From contig JAFZNO010000062.1 in assembly GCA_017552985.1 (NCBI GenBank), positions 1 to 45,163 of the forward strand: DNA of 45,163 bases, given 5' to 3'. Made by a program: the position numbers and the translations under genes. The notes beneath the pieces were generated by a model. That model did no database searches, was not told the origin of the DNA, and saw only the letters and a program-made list of their open reading frames with translations. Positions 27,210-35,057 of the stretch are shown piece after piece. How positions within the stretch are numbered: position 1 is the stretch's first letter; the number at the start of each line of letters is the position of its first letter. Source of the stretch: Lachnospiraceae bacterium (GTDB lineage: Bacteria; Bacillota; Clostridia; Lachnospirales; Lachnospiraceae).

Positions 27210-28307
27210 TTACTCTTTCTCTTCACTCATTTTTTCAACGGATCCATTCGTCACCTTAAAAACTCTGTCAATCTCAAAGCGATTATTGACAAATTCCTCC
27301 AAACCGGTGCAGGTGATGATGGTCTGAATGTTTCCGATGCTGTTTAACAAATAATTTTGGCGATTGCTGTCAAGCTCTGACAATACGTCATCCAAAAGCA
27401 GGATCGGCGTATCTTTCGTGATCTTTTTCACCAATTCAATCTCAGAAAGCTTTAAGGAAAGGGCCGCCGTTCTCTGTTGGCCTTGGGATCCAAACTTCCG
27501 GATGTCCACGTCGCCGATCAGAAAACTAAAGTCATCCCTGTGAGGACCGACCGTCGTCATCTTTGACCTGACGTCTCGCTCCTGGTTTTCCAAAAGCTTT
27601 TTCTCAAAATCTTCTATCTGGACGTCGGGTTCATAAACAATCTTAATTTTTTCCCTTCCGCCGGAAAGACTGAAATGAATTCCTTCAATGATCTCATTCA
27701 GCTGTTCCACAAAGAGTTTTCTTCTCTCTATGATCTTACTTCCGTAAGAAACCAGCTGCATGTCCCAAATATTTAAGGTTTCCCGAAGCTGAGGATTAAA
27801 ATACATGTCCTTCAGCAAGGTATTTCTCTGTTCTACGATCTTATTGTAATTACTAAGATTATAAAAATAAAAACTATCCAGCTGGCAGAGCTCCATGTCG
27901 ACAAAACGTCTTCTCTCCGAAGGACCATTTTTGATAATTCCAAGATCTTCCGGCGAAAAGAACACAACATTACAAAGCCCAATCAGATCCGCCGCTTTTT
28001 TAACCCTTTGTCCGTCAATCGCAAGTCCCTTTGACTTGCTTTTCCTAAGATGCATGTCTATGCGGGTTTCCACGTTCTCTTTCTCGATCACGGTTCTGAC
28101 GTGAGCTTCTTCTTTGTTGAAATTTATAATGTCCCTGTCCTTGCTGCCTTTGTGAGATTTAGTCGTGGCAGAAACGTAAATGGCTTCCAGGATGTTTGTC
28201 TTTCCCTGCGCGTTATCTCCGTACAAAATATTGGTACCGGGACTAAATTCCATGGAAAGATGATCATAATTTCTGTAATCAGACAACTCAATGGATTTAA
28301 TGATCAT
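27210..28307 (-). CDS. recF: DNA replication and repair protein RecF
   Basis: A 365-residue SMC-like ATPase. Walker A is GDNAQGKTN (about 34-42), the signature motif KFGSQGQQRTAALSLKLSE and Walker B ILLLDDVLSELD are all intact. RecF loads RecA at gaps with RecO and RecR. The gene is 5 nt after yaaA and 18 nt before gyrB, so it is part of the replication operon. N-terminus MIIKSIELSDYRNYDHL is family-typical. Confidence 0.97.
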   Translation of the reverse strand: MIIKSIELSDYRNYDHLSMEFSPGTNILYGDNAQGKTNILEAIYVSATTKSHKGSKDRDIINFNKEEAHVRTVIEKENVETRIDMHLRKSKSKGLAIDGQRVKKAADLIGLCNVVFFSPEDLGIIKNGPSERRRFVDMELCQLDSFYFYNLSNYNKIVEQRNTLLKDMYFNPQLRETLNIWDMQLVSYGSKIIERRKLFVEQLNEIIEGIHFSLSGGREKIKIVYEPDVQIEDFEKKLLENQERDVRSKMTTVGPHRDDFSFLIGDVDIRKFGSQGQQRTAALSLKLSEIELVKKITKDTPILLLDDVLSELDSNRQNYLLNSIGNIQTIITCTGLEEFVNNRFEIDRVFKVTNGSVEKMSEEKE

Positions 28308-28312
28308 TTATC

Positions 28313-28519
28313 TTACTCAACCTTCACTTTGTTGCCCTGATATTCCACAATATCCCCGGCCACTATTTTTCTTCCTCTTCTGGTATCTATTTCTCCATTT
28401 ACCTTCACAAGTCCGTCTTGAATCACGTACTTTGCATCCACTCCGGACTCCACAAGCCCGGCAAGCTTTAAAACCTGCCCAAGCTTTATAAACTCGTCCT
28501 TAATCTTAACTACTTCCAT
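28313..28519 (-). CDS. yaaA: S4-domain RNA-binding protein YaaA/RlbA
   Basis: A 68-residue protein made almost only of an S4 RNA-binding domain (FIKLGQVLKLAGLVESGVDA, VNGEIDTRRGRKIVAGDIV). It is the small gene regularly found between dnaN and recF in Firmicutes. The role is unclear, but S4 domains bind structured RNA. An AAAAGGT site lies close to the ATG. 13 nt separate it from dnaN and 5 nt from recF. Confidence 0.93.
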   Translation of the reverse strand: MEVVKIKDEFIKLGQVLKLAGLVESGVDAKYVIQDGLVKVNGEIDTRRGRKIVAGDIVEYQGNKVKVE

Positions 28520-28532
28520 ACCTTTTACCTTT

Positions 28533-29642
28533 TTAAGAAACCGTCGTAAAGTTTACCGGCAATACCAGATAAATGTAAGACTCGTCATCATTCTTGATGA
28601 AGCAAGGTGCCTTGGAATTCACCATGTAGAGATCAACTTCCTCGTCATCAATGACTCTGAGAGCATCGATCAGGAACTTCGGGTTAAATCCGATCATCAG
28701 ATCCTTACCCTGTTTCTCAACGTCGATGTCTTCATTCATGCTGCCAAGGGTAGAATTGATCTTAAGTTCAATAAATCCGTCGCTAACGTTGATGATAATG
28801 GGCTTCTTGTCTCCTTCCTTCACAAGAAGGGTAGCTCTGTCGATACAGTTGAGAAGCTCTTTCTTATTGACCGTTACCTTGGTCTCATAATCACTCGAAA
28901 GCATCTGCTCTACCTTGAAGTATTCGCCCTCAATCAATCTGGAAACAACTAAAGTATCATCAAACTCAAACAACACGTGATTGTTCGTAAAAGAAATGGT
29001 TACGTCCTTATCCGCATCTCCGGGAATGATCTTCGAAATTTCATTCAAGGTCTTTCCGGGAACAATCAGACGAGCAGGATCATAATGATCCTTCAGCTGG
29101 ATCTTACGAATGGAAATTCTGTGGCCGTCAAGGGAAACCACCTTTAACTCATTTCCATTGATATCAAACAATTCACCAGTCATCAGCTTGTTGTTCTCAT
29201 TGTCAGAGATGGAAAAGATCGTCTGACGGATCACTTCCTTCAGGGTAAACTGGCTGATCAAAATCTGATGATTCTTTTCTACGATGGGAAGATAAGAGAA
29301 ATCCTCTCCTGATTTTCCAATAATGGTAAAATTAGACTTTTCACATTTGATAAAGGTCTTGAAGGATCCGTCGGACTCGATGGTAACGTCACTGTCCGGA
29401 AGCTTTCTGATAATGTCCAGGAACATCTTTGCATCTAAGGCAATAATGCCTTTTTCGATCACTTCACCTTCAATGGTGGTCTCCATGCCAAGCTCCATGT
29501 CATTGGCAGTCAACTTAATATAATTTTTTGTAGCATCTACAAGAATACATTCAAGAATAGACATCGTCGTCTTGTTGGGAACGGCTTTTGATACAATCTG
29601 TAAACCAGCCAAAAGATTTGATTTTGAACATACGAATTTCAT
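28533..29642 (-). CDS. dnaN: DNA polymerase III sliding clamp (beta subunit)
   Basis: A 369-residue clamp protein with three repeated DNA-clamp domains. The N-terminus MKFVCSKSNLLAGLQIVSKA and the C-terminus SYIYLVLPVNFTTVS (variant of the usual YxxMPMR ending) identify it. The ATG at 29642 is preferred over that at 29651 because GGAG is 11 nt from the former but only ~3 nt from the latter. Length is normal. The terminal motif lacks the usual MPM(R/K) ending: it reads VLPVNF, and is common in this clade as far as I recall. Confidence 0.97.
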   Translation of the reverse strand: MKFVCSKSNLLAGLQIVSKAVPNKTTMSILECILVDATKNYIKLTANDMELGMETTIEGEVIEKGIIALDAKMFLDIIRKLPDSDVTIESDGSFKTFIKCEKSNFTIIGKSGEDFSYLPIVEKNHQILISQFTLKEVIRQTIFSISDNENNKLMTGELFDINGNELKVVSLDGHRISIRKIQLKDHYDPARLIVPGKTLNEISKIIPGDADKDVTISFTNNHVLFEFDDTLVVSRLIEGEYFKVEQMLSSDYETKVTVNKKELLNCIDRATLLVKEGDKKPIIINVSDGFIELKINSTLGSMNEDIDVEKQGKDLMIGFNPKFLIDALRVIDDEEVDLYMVNSKAPCFIKNDDESYIYLVLPVNFTTVS

Positions 29643-29761
29643 AACGTGCATATCTCCCTTCGCGTCATTGTACCTGTCTGTTGGACCCCTATGATATAAA
29701 ATAAAAAAGAAAGTTCGTATTATTCTTAGTAATAGGAGTTGATATGTGCAAAACTACTCTT

Positions 29762-29767
29762 ATTGTA
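29762..29767 (-). promoter_or_regulatory. Possible extended -10 promoter for dnaN
   Basis: Minus strand TGGTACAAT has a TACAAT -10 with the TGn extension and only a poor -35. It lies in the 199-nt gap between dnaA and dnaN, next to a CCATTTTT/AAAAATGG hairpin (29768-29789). Confidence 0.35.
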
Positions 29768-29841
29768 CCATTTTTAAGGGAAAAATGGAATGGAAAACGA
29801 GTGAATAATTTCAGAAAAACTCAAATTTTTTCAAAAGTTAT

Positions 29842-31227
29842 TCACGTTTGAGAAGGGTTAATTTTCTTCTCAATAATTTCAATTTTGTTCTGAAGATCCT
29901 TGTTTGTGGATATTTCTGCTTCTATTTTGGAACAACCGTGGATAACCGTGGTATGATCTTTTTTATTAAGAAGCTTTGCAATGTTTGTGTATGAGGTATC
30001 CGTAAGCTTCCGGCAGAGATACATGATGATCTGCCTGGGAACAACAAACTCGGAATTTCTTTTTTTGGAAGTAATGTCCTCAGATTTAACGCCAAAATGC
30101 TCTGAAACCACGTCAATAATGAGATTTGGCGTAATTTCATTGGATTTATTGGGATCGATCATATCCTTTAAGGCTTCTTCCGCAACGGCCAGGGTAATGT
30201 CCTGGTCAAGCTTGTTGAGCTTTGCAAAGGCAACGATCTTGTTGAATGCGCCTTCCAGCTCACGAATGTTGGATTTAATGTTGTTTGCAATGTATTGAAT
30301 GACTTCTTCGGAAATGATCTTTTCACAGGATTCCGCATTCTTTCGAAGAATGGCAACCTTCGTCTCATAATCAGGCGGCTGGATGTCTGCAGTCAGACCC
30401 CACTCGAATCTGGAACGGAATCTTTCATCCAAAGCGCTCATTTGTCTGGGAGGCTTATCAGAAGAAAGAATGATCTGCTTTCCGGCTGCATGAAGAACGT
30501 TGAAGGTATTGAAGAACTCTTCCTGGGTACTTTCCTTACCTATAATAAATTGAACGTCATCGACCATGAGCACGTCGACGGTTCTGTACTTTTCACGAAG
30601 CTTCGTCATGGAAGCTGCATTACCGCTTCTGATGGATTCGATCACTTCATTCGTGAATTCCTCACTGGTTACGTAGAGAACCTTCATGTTGGGATGGTTG
30701 TCCAGGATCATGTGGCCGATGGAGTGCATCAAGTGCGTTTTTCCAAGTCCGGGACCACCATAGAGATACAAAGGATTGTAAGTGATCTCAGGATAGGATT
30801 CCGCTACGGCCAAGGAAGAAGCGTGTGCAAATTTATTGTTGCTTCCAACGACAAAAGTTTCAAAACGATATCTTGGAATAAGATTTGCGTTTTCGTGAGT
30901 CACGTTATTTATGGATCCATGATCGGCAATCTTTTCGGAAATGCTGGCAGCTCCGGCGGAAGGAATCTTATTTTCCAATAAGAAGTTCACGTCATAATCA
31001 TGGTCAAACATTTCCGTAATGGTAACTTTAAAGAAATTAGTAAATTTTTTTGAAATGTAATCCAGGGCACTTGCCTGATCCGACGGGATAAGAATGTTTA
31101 CGACGTCATCCTTAACACTGTAGAACTCTAAGGATTCAATCCAAGTACGATAAGAAATGTCAGAAAGATCGTACTCCCTCCTGACACTTTCCTTGATGTC
31201 ATTCCATTTTTCCTTCATGATTTCCAT
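29842..31227 (-). CDS. dnaA: Chromosomal replication initiator DnaA
   Basis: A 461-residue DnaA from the ATG at 31227 (CAGGTG 7 nt upstream; the ATG-like start at 31251 lacks a site). Domain I (1-~80), a short linker, AAA+ domain with Walker A GGPGLGKT (157-164) and Walker B VLMVDDVQF, and the C-terminal DNA-binding domain with KKDHTTVIHG are present. It binds DnaA boxes and melts the origin. The boxes lie just upstream of its promoter, between dnaA and rpmH. Confidence 0.98.
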   Translation of the reverse strand: MEIMKEKWNDIKESVRREYDLSDISYRTWIESLEFYSVKDDVVNILIPSDQASALDYISKKFTNFFKVTITEMFDHDYDVNFLLENKIPSAGAASISEKIADHGSINNVTHENANLIPRYRFETFVVGSNNKFAHASSLAVAESYPEITYNPLYLYGGPGLGKTHLMHSIGHMILDNHPNMKVLYVTSEEFTNEVIESIRSGNAASMTKLREKYRTVDVLMVDDVQFIIGKESTQEEFFNTFNVLHAAGKQIILSSDKPPRQMSALDERFRSRFEWGLTADIQPPDYETKVAILRKNAESCEKIISEEVIQYIANNIKSNIRELEGAFNKIVAFAKLNKLDQDITLAVAEEALKDMIDPNKSNEITPNLIIDVVSEHFGVKSEDITSKKRNSEFVVPRQIIMYLCRKLTDTSYTNIAKLLNKKDHTTVIHGCSKIEAEISTNKDLQNKIEIIEKKINPSQT

Positions 31228-31247
31228 AAAAAAACACCTGAACCTTC

Positions 31248-31261
31248 CCAAACTAGTTTGG
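31248..31261. repeat. 14-bp perfect palindrome in the dnaA leader
   Basis: CCAAACTAGTTTGG lies about 20 nt before the dnaA start, between promoter and ribosome binding site. It could be an operator or a small RNA hairpin. Confidence 0.6.
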
Positions 31262-31309
31262 TAAAATGACTTGAAAAGACATATAAGCCGACATTAAACC
31301 ATCGTACTA

Positions 31310-31338
31310 ATTCTATAATAAATCTGGAAATATTTCAA
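31310..31338 (-). promoter_or_regulatory. dnaA promoter
   Basis: Minus strand TTGAAA (31338-31333), 17-nt spacer, TAGAAT (31315-31310). Confidence 0.75.
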
Positions 31339-31339
31339 A

Positions 31340-31690
31340 TGATAGTTTTGAACGTCCTTTTTGAAAAAGTTATCCACGTATTGTTGATAATTATGTTTAT
31401 AAGTGAGAAATCTTTCTATGAACGTGGATATTTACGTAAAAGGGTGGATAAGTTATCCTTAAGCTTGTGAATCAATATTAAGTGCATTTTTCGGGGTAAT
31501 TCACGTCTGTTTTCACAAAAAATGAGAGTTTTTTAACTAGATATCCACATTAAGTGAATAATATGTGGATATCTGATTTCATCATTTTTTACGTGTATAT
31601 GTACGTGGATAAGTGAAAAATGCGAAAAAATTTATTTTTTTGTATTCTCTTTTTTCTTTATTTTTCGGGATTTTTATAAATTTTTTCTTG
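31340..31690. other. oriC: DnaA-box cluster and AT-rich unwinding region
   Basis: Between dnaA and rpmH are at least nine matches or near-matches to TTATNCACA: TTATCCACG 31370-31378, CGTGGATAT 31423-31431, GGTGGATAA 31443-31451, TGTGAATCA 31466-31474, TAATTCACG 31497-31505, ATATCCACA 31541-31549, AGTGAATAA 31553-31561, TGTGGATAT 31564-31572 and CGTGGATAA 31604-31612. Several end in CACG instead of CACA. A run of A/T-rich DNA at 31620-31690 could be the unwinding element. Genes diverge from here. A further TTATTCACG lies at the dnaA 3' end (~29839). Confidence 0.9.
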
Positions 31691-31716
31691 ACGTGGCTCG
31701 TTATTTTTTATACAAT
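31688..31716 (+). promoter_or_regulatory. rpmH operon promoter
   Basis: TTGACG (31688-31693), 17-nt spacer, TACAAT (31711-31716), 43 nt before the rpmH ATG. Confidence 0.85.
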
Positions 31717-31758
31717 CAATATGCTATTTTCCTGTAAAAGTAAAGGAGGTGCCTTATC

Positions 31759-31893
31759 ATGAAGATGACATTTCAGCCTAAAAAGCGTTCCCATGCCAGA
31801 GTCCATGGCTTTAGAGCTAGAATGAGTACTCCCGGCGGAAGAAAAGTGTTAGCAGCAAGACGTGCAAAGGGAAGAAAAAAGATTTCTGCTTAA
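31759..31893 (+). CDS. rpmH: 50S ribosomal protein L34
   Basis: A 44-residue protein, [20 protein letters not shown] and onward ending GRKKISA, with the invariant L34 pattern ([32 protein letters not shown]). An AAAGGAGGTG ribosome binding site lies ~8 nt before the ATG. It is directly downstream of a strong promoter next to oriC, and followed by a hairpin terminator before rnpA, which would make L34 mRNA more abundant than the downstream genes. Confidence 0.98.
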   Translation: MKMTFQPKKRSHARVHGFRARMSTPGGRKVLAARRAKGRKKISA

Positions 31894-31910
31894 CGATATA
31901 AACTGCTATG

Positions 31911-31935
31911 GGTCACAGCAATGTGACCTTTTTTT
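31911..31935 (+). terminator. Internal terminator/attenuator between rpmH and rnpA
   Basis: Perfect 7-bp stem GGTCACA (31911-31917)/TGTGACC (31922-31928) with a 4-nt loop and seven T. Readthrough is needed for rnpA unless it has its own promoter. Confidence 0.85.
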
Positions 31936-31973
31936 CTATAAAATTTGAGCAGGAAATCTTCATTAAATTAATT

Positions 31974-32321
31974 ATGAAATTTTCGGAATCCTTAAAAAAG
32001 AATCACCAATTCCAGTTTGTTTACAAGAATGGCAGATCTTATGCCAACAAATATTTTGTAATGATCATAAAGGAAAATGGCCTTGAAATTAACAGGCTTG
32101 GAATCAGCGTGAGCAAAAAAGTTGGAAACAGTGTGGTAAGACATCGCATTGCCAGACTGGTTCGGGAAAGCTATCGATTACATGAGAGCGTATTCAATAG
32201 TGGTTTGGATATTGTAGTCGTTGCGAGAAGCACTGCTGCAGAGGCGAATTATTTTGAAGTGGAAAGTGCCCTGCTCCATCTTGCAAAGCTCCATAAGATC
32301 ATAAAAGTTTATCTATATTGA
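31974..32321 (+). CDS. rnpA: Ribonuclease P protein component
   Basis: A 115-residue basic protein starting MKFSESLKKNHQFQFVYKNG and containing the RNR-like signature GNSVVRHRIARLVRESYR. It is the protein cofactor of RNase P, needed for 5' maturation of tRNAs. The chosen ATG is the family-typical start; the nearest AGGAAA is ~17 nt upstream, so initiation may be weak. It sits after the rpmH terminator and 9 nt before yidD. Confidence 0.96.
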   Translation: MKFSESLKKNHQFQFVYKNGRSYANKYFVMIIKENGLEINRLGISVSKKVGNSVVRHRIARLVRESYRLHESVFNSGLDIVVVARSTAAEANYFEVESALLHLAKLHKIIKVYLY

Positions 32322-32330
32322 AACTTGTTT

Positions 32331-32573
32331 ATGAAAAAAATTTTTATCGCTATTATAAAATTATACCAGAAATATTTTTCTCCAATGAAGAGAACGAAAT
32401 GTCCTTACGTTCCAAGTTGTTCCTGTTATGGCTTGGAAGCCGTTGAAAAACACGGTGCATTCAAGGGAGGGCTTTTGGCTATTTGGAGAATTTTACGATG
32501 CAATCCTTTTTCGAAAGGAGGATATGATCCAGTTCCTGAAAAGATCAGATACCTTTCTATTAGGAAGAAATAG
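32331..32573 (+). CDS. yidD: Membrane protein insertion efficiency factor YidD
   Basis: An 80-residue protein starting [20 protein letters not shown] with the family motif [31 protein letters not shown] and [14 protein letters not shown]. YidD is a small amphipathic membrane-associated protein that aids YidC-dependent insertion. The ribosome binding site is poor, so coupling to rnpA is likely; the TTG at 32325 is a possible alternative start. It is 17 nt before yidC. Confidence 0.95.
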   Translation: MKKIFIAIIKLYQKYFSPMKRTKCPYVPSCSCYGLEAVEKHGAFKGGLLAIWRILRCNPFSKGGYDPVPEKIRYLSIRKK

Positions 32574-32590
32574 CGATGCCAGGAGGATAA

Positions 32591-33919
32591 ATGGAATTTG
32601 TTTCTTTAACACAAAACTCTACTTTTATCATTGGTTGGGTGGCGAAGATCCTTGGCTATATCATGGAAGGAATTTTTACGGTCCTTGACGCGATCGGAAT
32701 TCCTAACATTGGTCTTGCGATCATTCTCTTTACGATCGTCGTAAACCTGTTAATGTTGCCGCTCACCATTAAGCAACAAAAGTTTTCAAAGCTTTCCGCA
32801 AAGATGCAGCCGGAGATCCAGGCCGTTCAGAACAAGTATAAGGGCAGAAAAGATCAGAATTCCCAGATGGCTTTGAATCAGGAAATTCAAATGATCTATG
32901 CAAAATACGGCGTATCCCCTACCGGAAGCTGTATGTATCTTTTGATCCAGATGCCGATCTTGTTTGCATTGTATCGCGTTATCTACAGCATTCCTGCTTA
33001 CGTTACCAAAATTGGAAATACCTTTGGCATACTTGCAGAAAGAATCATTAGCGATGATAATGCTTATTTCTTAAAGAATTCAGGCATTGACAGCGTTAAG
33101 TCTACCGTTGACATGTTTACGAAAAACATGAATAACGACCTTTACAAGGGCGTGATCGACGTTCTGAACAGATTATCTTCTACGGATCTTGCCACCATAG
33201 CTGATCATTACAAACTTAATTCTTTAATGTCTGACGGTAATATGGTCCTTGGTAAGGGTGGTCTTCTTGAGACCTATAACAATTTCCTTGGGTTAAACAT
33301 TGGAAATGCGCCTAGTAACATTGTAAAAGAAGCTTGGGACGTAGGTGCGTGGGGACTTGTGATCGGAGCTCTCTTGATTCCTTTACTCTCTGCTTTGACG
33401 CAGTTCATCAGCGTTAAGTTGATGCCTCAGCAGCCTAAGAGCGGTAATGAGCAGGCAGATTCCATGGCTGAATCCATGAAGACAATGAACATGGTCATGC
33501 CGATCATGTCCGCAATCTTCTGTTATACGTTTGCAGCCGGCATGGGCCTTTACTGGATTGCAGGTAACGTTGTCCGTACCATTCAGCAGGTCATCATCAA
33601 CAAGCACATTGATAAGATGGATTTTGACCAGATCATTAGTCAGAATAAGGAAAAGAGTGCCAAGAAGCTTGAAAAAATGAAGCTTCAGCAGGAACGTCTG
33701 AATGCTTATGCACAGATGAACACCAAGAACATTCAGACTCAGCAGCCTAGAAAGAACTTGCAGAACAAGGCACAGGTAAGTTCTTCCGTTTCTGAAAAGG
33801 AAATCGAGAAGGCCATGAAGGATGCCGAAGAAGCAGCTTCCACCAGTACTAAGACCGGATCCGGAAGCATGTTTGAAAAGGCTGGCATGGTAAAGAAGTA
33901 CAATGACAGGAATAAATAA
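32591..33919 (+). CDS. yidC: Membrane protein insertase YidC/Oxa1 (SpoIIIJ type)
   Basis: A 442-residue insertase with about five transmembrane segments and no long periplasmic domain. The core blocks include FTIVVNLLMLPLTIKQQKFSKLSAKMQPEIQAVQNKYK (in part), GSCMYLLIQMPILFALYRVI and AAGMGLYWIAGNVVRTIQQ. The region between segments 2 and 3 (about 140-230) is longer than in Bacillus SpoIIIJ. A basic, Gln-rich C-terminal tail (about 345-442) may bind ribosomes. AGGAGG is 5 nt before the ATG. It neighbours jag, as usual. Confidence 0.96.
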   Translation: MEFVSLTQNSTFIIGWVAKILGYIMEGIFTVLDAIGIPNIGLAIILFTIVVNLLMLPLTIKQQKFSKLSAKMQPEIQAVQNKYKGRKDQNSQMALNQEIQMIYAKYGVSPTGSCMYLLIQMPILFALYRVIYSIPAYVTKIGNTFGILAERIISDDNAYFLKNSGIDSVKSTVDMFTKNMNNDLYKGVIDVLNRLSSTDLATIADHYKLNSLMSDGNMVLGKGGLLETYNNFLGLNIGNAPSNIVKEAWDVGAWGLVIGALLIPLLSALTQFISVKLMPQQPKSGNEQADSMAESMKTMNMVMPIMSAIFCYTFAAGMGLYWIAGNVVRTIQQVIINKHIDKMDFDQIISQNKEKSAKKLEKMKLQQERLNAYAQMNTKNIQTQQPRKNLQNKAQVSSSVSEKEIEKAMKDAEEAASTSTKTGSGSMFEKAGMVKKYNDRNK

Positions 33920-33951
33920 GGAATTACGTTAATTATTGGAGGATAAGTAAA

Positions 33952-34623
33952 ATGGAATATAAAGAGTTTACTGCTAAAACAGTTAGCGAAGCCATTACGG
34001 ATGCTTGCCAGGAATTTGGAGTTACCAGCGATCGCCTTGTATATGAAGTCATTGAGAAAGAATCTGCTGGATTTTTAGGCATTGGTTCTAAGCCTGCCAC
34101 CATTAAGGCAGCCATCAAGGAAGAAGAGGAAGAGAAAAAGGTGGAAGTTGCCGTTGCTGCTACTCCCGCTTCCTTCGAAGAAAGTGCAAAGACCTTTTTG
34201 AGAGACGTATTTGAAGCAATGAAGATGGAAGTTGCCATAACTGCAAAGTTCGACGAGGCAGAAAGAAATCTTGACGTAGAGCTTAGCGGCGACGACATGG
34301 GAATGCTCATCGGTAAGAGAGGCGCAACCCTGGATTCCCTTCAGTATCTGGTATCTCTTGTTGTTAATAAGAACACGGATGATTACATTCGCGTAAAGGT
34401 TGATACTGAGAATTACCGCGAGAGAAGAAAGGAAACCCTTGAGAATCTTGCAAAGAACATCGCTTACAAGGTAAAGAGAACGAAGCGTCCCGTTTCCTTG
34501 GAGCCCATGAATCCTTATGAAAGAAGGATCATCCACTCTGCTCTTCAGAATGACAAGTACGTTACGACTCACAGCGAAGGTGAAGATCCCTTCAGAAGAG
34601 TAATTGTTTCACTGAAGAAATAA
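33952..34623 (+). CDS. jag: Jag/KhpB/EloR RNA-binding protein
   Basis: A 223-residue protein with the Jag-N domain (1-52, EYKEFTAKTVSEAITDACQE and FLGIGSKPA), an acidic linker (EEEEEKK), a type II KH domain (about 75-150, GxxG loop as GKRGATLD) and an R3H domain (about 155-220, PMNPYERRIIHSALQ). In other Firmicutes it binds RNA with KhpA and regulates cell elongation. A GGAGG site lies before the ATG, 32 nt after yidC. Confidence 0.95.
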   Translation: MEYKEFTAKTVSEAITDACQEFGVTSDRLVYEVIEKESAGFLGIGSKPATIKAAIKEEEEEKKVEVAVAATPASFEESAKTFLRDVFEAMKMEVAITAKFDEAERNLDVELSGDDMGMLIGKRGATLDSLQYLVSLVVNKNTDDYIRVKVDTENYRERRKETLENLAKNIAYKVKRTKRPVSLEPMNPYERRIIHSALQNDKYVTTHSEGEDPFRRVIVSLKK

Positions 34624-34672
34624 GAACGTGATCAGCATAATATAGGGCTGTCTACCGCATGAGGTATACGTT

Positions 34673-34909
34673 ATGAGAGAATTCATGAATATGGGTGGTT
34701 GGGCTATATTATTCTGTGTTGTTGCGATTGTCGTAATGTTAATCTTAGGAGCATTATTATTTGGATGTCTGGGATTAAGTATTATGTTGATCATCATTGG
34801 TCGCAAGAAACAGAAAAAAGCACCTTATTTCATAGCCTCAGCCATATGTGCCTTTATATCATTGTTAACGTTCCTTGGAATTTTACTTTATTTTGCAATA
34901 TATAAGTAG
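34673..34909 (+). CDS. Small two-pass membrane protein of unknown function
   Basis: A 78-residue hydrophobic protein. Two long hydrophobic stretches (about 9-42 and 53-75) flank a basic loop GRKKQKKAPY, so it probably spans the membrane twice or three times. A GAGG site lies about 8 nt before the ATG. It is inserted between jag and mnmE, a position that is usually empty, and its codon use is AT-richer than its neighbours. No family recognised; a real gene is likely but not certain. Confidence 0.6.
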   Translation: MREFMNMGGWAILFCVVAIVVMLILGALLFGCLGLSIMLIIIGRKKQKKAPYFIASAICAFISLLTFLGILLYFAIYK

Positions 34910-34966
34910 ATCATGATCTTATTTACGTCAATCAATTAAATTTATTTAGTCACGTATATGAAAAAC

Positions 34967-35022
34967 AGAAAACCAAGCGTTACTTAGCATCTTGAAGCAT
35001 GAAAAGTGACAATTGGTTTTCT
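34967..35022. repeat. Inverted repeat upstream of mnmE
   Basis: Perfect 10-bp arms AGAAAACCAA (34967-34976) and TTGGTTTTCT (35013-35022), 36-nt loop, ending 36 nt before mnmE. May end transcription from the small gene or regulate mnmE. Confidence 0.5.
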
Positions 35023-35057
35023 TTGCTATGTTAAAGATTTTTAGGGAGGGAAATATT

